Shown here in pieces: positions 57,178-64,000 of a DNA stretch of 64,000 nt (position 1 is its first letter; every line of letters begins with the position of its first letter). The position numbers and the translations under genes are program-made. Source of the DNA: Ophioderma brevispina (taxonomy: Eukaryota > Echinodermata > Ophiuroidea > Amphilepidida > Ophiodermatidae); contig JAMKCH010078580.1 in the NCBI GenBank assembly GCA_023653785.1, positions 1 to 64,000 of the forward strand, given 5' to 3'. The notes below the pieces were generated by a model. That model saw only the letters and a program-made list of their open reading frames with translations. It was not told where the DNA came from and did not search any database.

Positions 57178-58144
57178 CAGCGGCGTATCCATGGTGGCAT
57201 TATACCCCGGGTGGGGGGGGGGGGGAACTGACTGATGACTTTGGCCCTGTGGAAATTGAAAAATGGCACCCATTCCACATCTTCTTGAATGTGCATAACA
57301 CACGAGCCCGGAAAATTTTTGAAATTGTGTCGGCAATTGACTTTTTGTCCTGGCAACCCCCCCTGAAAATGTTTTGGACCCCTCATGTAAAAATTAAAAT
57401 ACAATTAGTTTCACATTCCCCAACAACTAGCTTTATTAATCAACCGACGATTTTTCGCGCCCCTTATTTATTTTTTTCAGCCCTTTCCTTTTGGTTTTCT
57501 GTTTTTTGACGCTCCTTATTATTCCCCTTTAACTCCAAGTCCCTTTGCTATTCTTTGCGTCCGTTTCCTTAAACTATTTTCAACCCCTTTTTTCAGTTTT
57601 GACGCCCTTATTTTCTTAAGCTCGCATTCCTTTGCTATTTTGCGCCCCTTTAATTCCTTTAACCTTTTCTCAACCTTTGTTCCTATTTGGGGCCCCCTTT
57701 CTTTTTATTCCCGGTTTTTCTTTTTTCTTCTCATTTTGCTGCACTTTTTGTTTGTCTTAATTGACTTTTCTTTCCAATTTATTGCACCACCCCTCGTTTC
57801 TCGCTATTATTTTTGCTTTTCTTATCCCTTTTTTGGCGCCCTTTACTATTTTTTATACGTTCTCATATTTTTATTTGCATATTTCGCCCTAATTTTATCT
57901 CTTCTTACTTTCCCCCTTAGAAAAGCTTAGGTGAAAAGGAATAATCTGTTCTTGTCCCCTTCCCTTTTCATTTACTTTTTTTTCCTCTCCTCCCATTCCA
58001 TCTCTATTTTTCTTTCGTTTCCTTCCCTTTCCTATTCTTCTCCCTCTTTCCTTTCTCTTTCTTCTCCTTTCCTTCTTTTGGGCCCTTTGGGCACCGGGGG
58101 GGGGGGGTGGAGGGCCAGCGCACCCTTCCCCCATGATCCCACTG
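57178..58144. mobile_element. Possible hAT-like ends around a pyrimidine tract (doubtful)
   Basis: CAGCGGCGTATCCATGG at 57178 and, read inward from 58144, CAGTGGGATCATGGGGG both look like hAT ends. Long G runs lie near each end, as in the 458-bp hAT element at 18 kb, and a pyrimidine tract (57440-58080) fills the interior, also as there. However, the adjacent 8 bp do not match, so they may not be a pair. Confidence 0.35.
57440..58080 (+). repeat. Pyrimidine-rich tract with TTTGCGCCCCTTTA-like units
   Basis: C/T-rich plus strand with recurring GCCCCTTTAATTCC, GACGCCCTTATT and CCCCTTTTTTCAG-like phrases, turning into CTTCCCTTTCC simple sequence. The long frames here are low-complexity artefacts. 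Confidence 0.75.
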
Positions 58145-58799
58145 ATCTCACAATTCCACAGGTATAGTTTTTGCTAGCCATTCTCAATGCAAACCGTGTA
58201 CTAAAAATGTGCTAGTTCTTGCTTTAATGTTTTGCCATTTTTCGGGCCGTTTTATTTTTTGCTGCACTTTCTTCAATTCAATAATAAGTTTCATTCTTGG
58301 CCTTCATCCCTCTACCTTTCAGTTTCAACCATGCAGACATTTCAAGTGGGTGGGGGGTAAAGGCGAGGAAACAAAAATTATAGTTACGGCTCATCACTAA
58401 ACACATTATGCAAAGGTGAACATGGGTGACGGTATAATACTCTAATTTAATTGATAGTATTAATTTTTTTCTGCCTGAGAGCAAGCCCCCCAAACATTTA
58501 GACTCAACTTTTTCAGGTCGGGATGTGTGCGGCCCCGCTTTCCGAACTTGGGCGCTTGTGAACTGATTTTGTCTCGAAAGTAGGGCTTGGTACTGAAATT
58601 TTGACAATTTTGCAGCTTGAGAGCTGGAAATTTGCTAAAATCAGCTTCTTGAGGCACAAAGGGCCTTTAAGACTGAAGGGGTCTTGGGACTGCTGGAGAG
58701 ACGCGAAATGAGCGGTATAGTCCGCCATCGGTACCCGTACCCTCTTAGAAACAATGGGTCACATAAACAATTTTTTTTTGTCCGTTGTTTCACCCTAAG

Positions 58800-59150
58800 C
58801 AGTGCTAAGGTTCTACCTTAAAGTTCTATGAAGACCCTTCCACATTTCAATAGGCCTAGGAAAGTTCTTTTTGTATGTGGTTCACATTTTGAAAGGTTAA
58901 GTTACATGAAAGTCGGTGAAAACCTTTTGAGTCAAATAATTTCATGGCCCCCAATTTTTTTCTTTCCTGTTATACTAAACACAAGAAACCCTATCGGCGT
59001 CCTCAGAAAGGTGCTTTATTACCATCCATTTTAGGTTCTATAAAGAACCGTGAGAGTTAAAAGGTTCTGTATCCAAGAAAAATGGTGCTTTGTAGAACTT
59101 CTAATTTTAGGAACCCTAACCAAACCCTTCAGAGTTCTTGGTAGAACAGA
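58800..59150 (+). repeat. Dispersed repeat with GGTTCT/AGAACC words
   Basis: AGGTTCTACCTTAAAGTTCT, GGTTCTATAAAGAACC (a palindrome near 59033), AAAGGTTCTGTATCC and GTTCTTGGTAGAAC recur at irregular spacing. No coding sequence. Confidence 0.5.
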
Positions 59151-59459
59151 AGAAATTATTTTATTTGGCTACAAAAATATTTTATAACCAAAGTGTCATC
59201 ACTGCCTTCCACCATGATTGCTTAACCTTTCAAATATAGGTGAACAGAACATTCCTAGGCCTATTAAATTTTCAACCTCTTTCCAAATCAGTGCCGGCAG
59301 TAATGAGTGGAATGAGGGGTGTAGGCCTTTCTTTTTTTTTTCTTTATCTCACTGGCAAAAATGTGTTTAGAGTTAACATTTTTCTAAAACACATTTCTTC
59401 CTTCACTTTGGAAACATGTCGAAATGCTTAAACGTGTTTTTTGTGTGTTTAAGGCTTAG

Positions 59460-60240
59460 TGTTTAGCAATTAACATTGATGTTTAGCAATATTTTGTACA
59501 TGTATCATGTTTTAGCTTTAACATGTTTACAAAGTGAAGGCAAGAAATTGTCATTGCTAAACACACCTTTTTTGGAGTGCTTTTCTTTCCTTTCCATTTT
59601 TTAAATTTGTTTTTCTCTCCCCTGGCCTCTATTTAAATCTTAAAATAGGTCCGACGTAACGGGGAATCGATGATCATTATGATCGAAATAAATGAGGGAT
59701 TCCAATGGGGGGGGGGTAATTTTTGGTAGTTTGACTACTTCACGATTAAAACAATTGAACTGTCATTATATACCCCTTACTAATACTTACTTTATAAAAT
59801 CTCAACCTAACACTAAACATACAATAAACATACAATAAACATTACAATAAACTTGAATATTGTTTAATTTCACCGAAACAATCACGTTGGGCGTTTTTAA
59901 ACAAATAATATGATAAAAATTCTTATATAAATAAATTAAAAAAATACAATATAAAAAAACAACAAATAAAACAAAAAATAAATAAACAAAAATAAACAAT
60001 GATCATTTTTAATTATTACTTTATCACAAAACAATCATGGTGGGCTTTTACAAATTCATAAATAAAATATTTAAAAAAATAAATAAACAAGTAAATAAAA
60101 AAAATAGAAATAAATAAATTAAACACTGTTCAGTTTAATTAGGCTTTAATTGTTATTCAGGCAATATCGCCCTATACAATCTGACACAACCTTTCCAGGT
60201 TTGGCATGCCCCCCCCCCGTATTTATATAGGCGTCTAAAA
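59460..60240. other. No gene; AT-rich simple sequence
   Basis: 59395-59580 contains an imperfect inverted repeat (TTCCTTCACTTTGGAAACATG opposite CATGTTTACAAAGTGAAGG). 59810-60120 is AAATAAATAAAC-type simple sequence. A C run lies at 60210-60218. Confidence 0.55.
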
Positions 60241-61299
60241 ACTGGACATGCGCAAAATTCCTTTCCATTTTTTCGGACAGTTCCATGCAGTCGGGCTGCT
60301 GCGTAGAAAAACAGCCAAGTGGACCCTCAGCAAAAAAGACATATTACATGAACACATAAAGGTAAAAATTTAGATTTTTGTGAATTGTGCAAAATGCACT
60401 ACCTCCCGAAAGTGATCACGCCGTATTACGCTCTCATAATTGACTGTTTTTTATTAAAAATGGGCCCACTCGGCCACCTTATCCTCGCTGTTTCGAAGAC
60501 AACAACACAAGACGGCTACAAGGTAGCCATTAAATGCATGTATGTATTCGTTTTAATTTGGCATGGGTTAAAATGTAGTGTTGAATTTAAGAAATGAAAC
60601 TACATGGCTCCAAACACACATCTATCCGATAACTGGCAGTGTCCGATAATTGGTAGGACCTACCCTATTCTTTAGACAAGACACATAAAAATTCAATCGC
60701 AGGAGTGGTCTCGTTGAGGACGCCTTCATTTCACCCGCCCCATTCCAGCGGGCTGTCAGACACCATTCCCATCCTACTCCTCACGGAGGTAGGGTATAAT
60801 TTCAGATTTTTCCTCTTAAGTTGCCAGCGACATAATATACGACTGCCATTTCCAGTTTAAGATGGTTTCTATTCTACTTTATTCCTCACTGCAAGAAGTC
60901 AGGGGAATGGAGACCTATCCCAAAGCCTTTGAACAGATACAAGTGGCCTCCAGCACTTCATATGGAAGCATTACCCCATTCCGTGAGGTTTTTCGAAAGC
61001 TGTTGGAGAGGCGCTACAGGGGGGGGCTGTAATTAAAAATATGTTTACTTACATGTTCCAGTATGCAAGTACTGTCATCGATGGTTGCATTTCACTGTGG
61101 TGTGTGTGTAGGTGTGGGAGTTGAGAGCCCTCTTTTGTTTCTCTCAAATCTCAATGGGCTCCCATAACCTTCACCCATTTGGTCAAGGTTGTAGCTGATT
61201 CTTGAGAGGCGATGGACATCGTCATCGACGATGGACATCGTTCATTGGCCTGTGGGCCGTCTTTCTGCCATAGTGGCGCCGACTACCTTTGGTAGGGCG

Positions 61300-62260
61300 A
61301 AGTGGTTCTGGTCTGCTGAGAATATATTTGTGGTCAGGAGCCTTTTTGGGGCTGCTCAGTGGTTCCGAGAATTGGACATCCGGTTTGTGCTCGCTACCTG
61401 TTCTAGAGTGGGAAATTTGCTGGCCATGCTCTCTCCTGGAAGGTCCCCAATCCCAGACACAAGGTCATGAGGTCCTCGGAGTGCCAGCGTCTTCCATAAT
61501 GTAGCCTTGAATCCTCACCTTCTGACATATTATCTCTGGACCCAGATCCCTGGCGAAGAAGGTACGTCATGGCGGCGGACTGGTCAGGACTGATAGGTAT
61601 GCTTTTCCCCTAGGCCTCCATGATCCCGAGATTCTCGAGAAAGGATTGCCTTGGCCCTGCTGGTGCCCCATTGTGGCCACTGCACTTGTGGTTTCCCAGG
61701 CTGCTAGTTTCTGCTTGAGAGAGAACCGTCGGGTTCCCATAGCTGATTGTAGTCAGGGGCTCTGGTAAGAGTCCCTTCGCCGCCCATTTGTTACCAGAGT
61801 ACACAAATAGGCTCTGAACTGTCTGTCTGGTGCATTTCGAATACTGTATACTCTAGGTGAGACTTTCTGAACAGGCTGTTGCTCTCGCTGCTCAGTTCAA
61901 CATGTGTATTTTTGATTCTGATCATCTTGACCTCCGCCGTTACCATGCCATGGTGTGCCGACAAAGATCCTATTTGTGCACTGTAATCCAGATTGCCAAA
62001 TTCCTCACTCATGTCTTTCAAGTTGTGGCGTGACATTTTCCTCCCGTCCTCTTGTAAAGGATATGTTCACGACACATTCCCTGGTAGCCTTGTTCCAGAG
62101 TGGGATTTGCCACCGGTCTTTCAATTCTTGTGTCGGAGGAGTTAAAACCCATTCGAGAGCTTAGTTTTCTGCAATTTCCAATAAGACTGCTTTCTTAGTG
62201 GCTCTGGCATAGGGGTTCGGAGTGTCACGCCTTGTCTACATTTTCTGGGGTAAGGTAGAA
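61300..62260 (+). pseudogene. DIRS-like retroelement fragment (RNase H end, linker, recombinase start)
   Basis: Plus-strand frames joined by frameshifts: RELDIRFVLATCSRVGNLLA then SPGRSPIPDT (the RNase H exit normally reading ADALSR) at 61360-61466; a DWSGLIGM-like word and FPLGLHDPEILEKG (usual AYAFPPL-x-LIPR) near 61580-61640; and a recombinase core-binding part with VIQIAKFLTHVFQVVA near 61982-62030 and NKTAFLVALA followed by GFGVSRLVY near 62178-62240. In intact relatives the last block reads KTAFLVALASG and leads to the catalytic domain, which is missing. Clearly dead, and a different lineage from the 31-37 kb pair judging by the words. Confidence 0.65.
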
Positions 62261-62544
62261 TCGCTGAGTCGCGTGATGCGGTCAATGCGGTCCCGACTAT
62301 TTAGGGAGTTGTCTTAATTTAACAGTGGTAATGGGGTTTCTGGTGCCCAGATGAGACATTTGTGCAGATTTTGCATATCCAGAATTGCCAAAGCCCTACA
62401 ATAGTCACGGCTGGGTTCTAGGAGGTGATAAATTGGATTACCAATGGACAGAACGTGAAATGCTTCCAGATGAACTGGTCGGTTGGTATTGGAGCTGGAT
62501 CATCTTCTTATTGCATATGAGGCAGCAGGTAAATGAGTTTAAGT

Positions 62545-62755
62545 TGGTGGAGTCAGCTGACTGTTGATTGGTTGGGGTCTATATCCACCAGTGGACGAAA
62601 GGTAGGGCACTCATTGAGAATGTCATCCGCAGTCTGTGATAGAGAGCCACATTGGCAGGCTGGAGATGGTCGCAGCCCCCATCGGTAAATATTGCTGTTG
62701 AAACGACCGACTCCTGTGGGAATCCTGTTCAAGGTGACCTATTCCTTACGTGGAA
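62545..62755 (-). pseudogene. LINE reverse transcriptase, C-terminal fragment
   Basis: The minus strand reads VTLNRIPTGVGRFNSNIYRW, then GLRPSPACQCGSLSQTADDI and LNECPTFRPL. The LNR-x-RTG-x-GR-x-x-x-x-x-x-x-WG ... C-x-CG ... Q-T-x-x-H/D-I ... CP layout is the conserved C-terminal (zinc-knuckle-like) block of Jockey/CR1/I-group LINEs; the usual His is replaced by Asp here. Only about 70 codons are preserved and flanking domains are absent. It overlaps the region just after the DIRS-like fragment and is on the opposite strand. Confidence 0.7.
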
Positions 62756-62983
62756 GTTTGCTTCCAGTTTGTTTAGGTTTTCGTTTTTCAGGTCTTCTTC
62801 GAAAACATGAAGTCCGATTTAAACCAGACTTGGGGTTAAGGTGCAATAGGGGTTCTTTCATATGTGGATGATGTCAAAGGTCATGGACCAAAGACATCTG
62901 GGGTCATGTTCCAGATTGCCATCTTGCCATGTTGTCTGGTTGCAAAGATAACATTTTCCGAAATTCCAAGCTCTTATAGTGGT

Positions 62984-63090
62984 GTTTCTATAGTAACAGC
63001 TCCGGCACTCACACCCACCACCAGCTTAAAGGCAAACAAGCAGCTTCTGATAGCTGATGGATGAAAATCCCTAAGGGGAAGGTCTAGCCT
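62984..63090 (+). repeat. X-box-type repeat unit, copy with degenerate box
   Basis: GTTTCTATAGTAAC (62984-62997) is followed by GCTCCGGCACTCACACCCAC, CACCAGCTTAAAGGCAAACA and AGCAGCTTCTGATAGCTGAT. The same order follows the box at 63850. Confidence 0.75.
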
Positions 63091-63673
63091 CAGATTGTTT
63101 TAAGTCTTTTTTTTCAAATTCCAAATTTTTTGATCAGGCATATCATGGCAACCATCCTACATTAGCCAATAGCCATTGACATGACCTTGAGTACTTAGAT
63201 CTTGCATTTACAAAATGTGGACAGATAGAAATCCATATACCTAGGCACTTAAATTGTGTTATTGTGTTGTTTAACTCAAAAAAACATTTAAAGGTCCATG
63301 GCCCGATCGCTAAAATAGCCTAGTCCCAAGAAGCCCATATTTTACCGGAAGTGCGCACATTTTGGTCTTGTCAGAATGCAAGCTACTATTTTCATCATTT
63401 ACCTGTGAAATATTAGGGCCAAAGGATGTTGGTTTGGAAGTTGAGCGAAAATGTAGCCCATTTTGGTCGACCAATATTAATTTTACACAGTACTCTATGG
63501 GCTTACAAAATCATGTTTTTAGCTCTCACATGAAAACGGATTGAAATATCGGCGCGAAAGTCTACAGATGGGGTTTTGGGGTGAAGGCCAATCTATCAAG
63601 AAGAAAACTTCATATCCTTAAATCGGGCCATCCCCCTTTAAATTTTCCCATCAAAAAGATCATTTTCGAGACT

Positions 63674-63990
63674 GTTACCATGGTAACTAAACGACCGTAA
63701 ATTGACATTTCTATGACCTTAAATAACCACAATCTTCCTTGCAATCAAATGGGAAGCTTGGAATACATAAAATTGACACATAGAGCATGTTTTTATGTTG
63801 TGTAGTTGGAAAGATATGACATTTTCTAAATTCACATTTTCATTACTGTGTTGCCATGGTAACGGCTCTGGCACCCATACCCACCACCAATTTAAAGGCA
63901 AACAAGCAGATTCTGATAGCTGATGAGGATCCAAGCTAACAAAAAAAAAAATGATGAATGACAATCTCTAAGGGGAGGGAGGGTTTCGCT
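63674..63990 (+). repeat. X-box-type repeat units, two boxes 176 bp apart
   Basis: GTTACCATGGTAAC at 63674-63687 and GTTGCCATGGTAAC at 63850-63863 have the same spacing as the 54-kb array. The unit after the second box matches 62998-63100 (TTAAAGGCAAACAAGCAG, TTCTGATAGCTGATG, TCTCTAAGGGGA). The array may continue past the window end. Confidence 0.8.
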
Positions 63991-64000
63991 TTTAAAAAAT

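Larger units (their letters stand above)
54846..60665. mobile_element. Candidate 5.8-kb DNA transposon defined by matching inverted ends
   Basis: The left end GGGTAGTCCTACCAATTATC continuing GGACACT is matched at the right, in reverse, by GGGTAGGTCCTACCAATTAT continuing CGGACACT. TA precedes the left end (54844-54845) and follows the right end (60666-60667). Sub-terminal words also match: GCCAGTTTTCGGACA three times near 55031-55088 on the left and, inverted, GCCAGTTATCGGATA near 60625-60639 on the right. Repeated sub-terminal sites are common in transposase-binding ends. No internal frame resembles a transposase; the interior holds simple repeats and other element fragments. The two ends could instead come from two separate elements. 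Confidence 0.55.

Noticed and set aside
57178..58144. A confident second hAT insertion
   Set aside because: The tips look right, but the adjacent 8 bp (ACTATATT and ATCTCACA) do not match, so it is kept only as a low-confidence feature.
57640..58167. Hydrophobic and Ser/Pro-rich frames around 57.6-58.2 kb
   Set aside because: They lie in a C/T-rich low-complexity tract with no domain and no gene structure.
60385..60597. Frame containing QDGYKVAIKCM, resembling a protein-kinase VAIK motif
   Set aside because: The surrounding glycine loop and later kinase motifs are absent. A few residues match by chance.

Overview
The window looks like intergenic or intronic DNA from a metazoan, most likely a marine invertebrate; an ambulacrarian or cephalochordate-like animal is a guess. 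It is AT-rich, has no operon-like gene packing, and is full of decayed transposable elements of animal type: an L1/Tx1-like LINE, a CR1/Jockey-like LINE, several DIRS-like tyrosine-recombinase retroelement relics, hAT-, piggyBac- and Harbinger-like non-autonomous DNA transposons, a tRNA-derived SINE head, foldback elements and many tandem repeats. I found no host protein-coding gene I can name. Two short exon-like stretches (3348-3410 minus, 25080-25219 plus) are the only host candidates and both are weak.

Layout. 1-6.4 kb: small inverted-repeat elements, a ~470-bp tandem duplication, an A-rich simple repeat, a CpG-richer patch near 2.7-3.6 kb and a decayed short-period repeat. 6.4-10.3 kb: nothing recognisable. 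10.3-14.3 kb (minus): a long frameshifted gene of an uncharacterised, multi-copy invertebrate family with a FEN/PIN-nuclease-like segment. 14.6-17 kb: the first of three copies of a ~105-bp dispersed sequence, a tandem repeat, and a CR1/Jockey-like LINE inside that repeat. 18-26.8 kb: a hAT element with an intact 8-bp target duplication and several tandem duplications. 26.8-29.5 kb: two copies of a palindromic mini-element in opposite orientation enclosing two arrays of a 17-bp minisatellite. 30.5-39.6 kb: two convergent DIRS-like relics, each flanked by its own pair of inverted repeat arms, and a second pseudogene of the nuclease-like family with a cysteine-rich tail.

42.2-48.9 kb is the best-resolved part. 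A DIRS-like recombinase gene carrying a 138-bp triplication was interrupted by a 5'-truncated L1/Tx1 LINE, and that LINE was then hit by a 950-bp foldback element and an 831-bp Harbinger-like element. The order of events can be read directly. 49.4-51 kb looks like the 5' end of another retroelement, with a repeated leader. 51.9-54.4 kb holds a TTAA-flanked piggyBac-like element with paired CRE sites, a ~115-bp tandem array, and a ~170-bp array in which each unit carries an RFX X-box-like palindrome. A TA-flanked pair of matching inverted ends at 54846 and 60665 suggests a 5.8-kb DNA transposon with no transposase I recognise. The right end holds another DIRS-like fragment, a minus-strand LINE 3' fragment and more X-box repeats.

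The window works as a record of nested transposition, not as a gene set. Product names rest on motif recognition by eye. No database search was possible.
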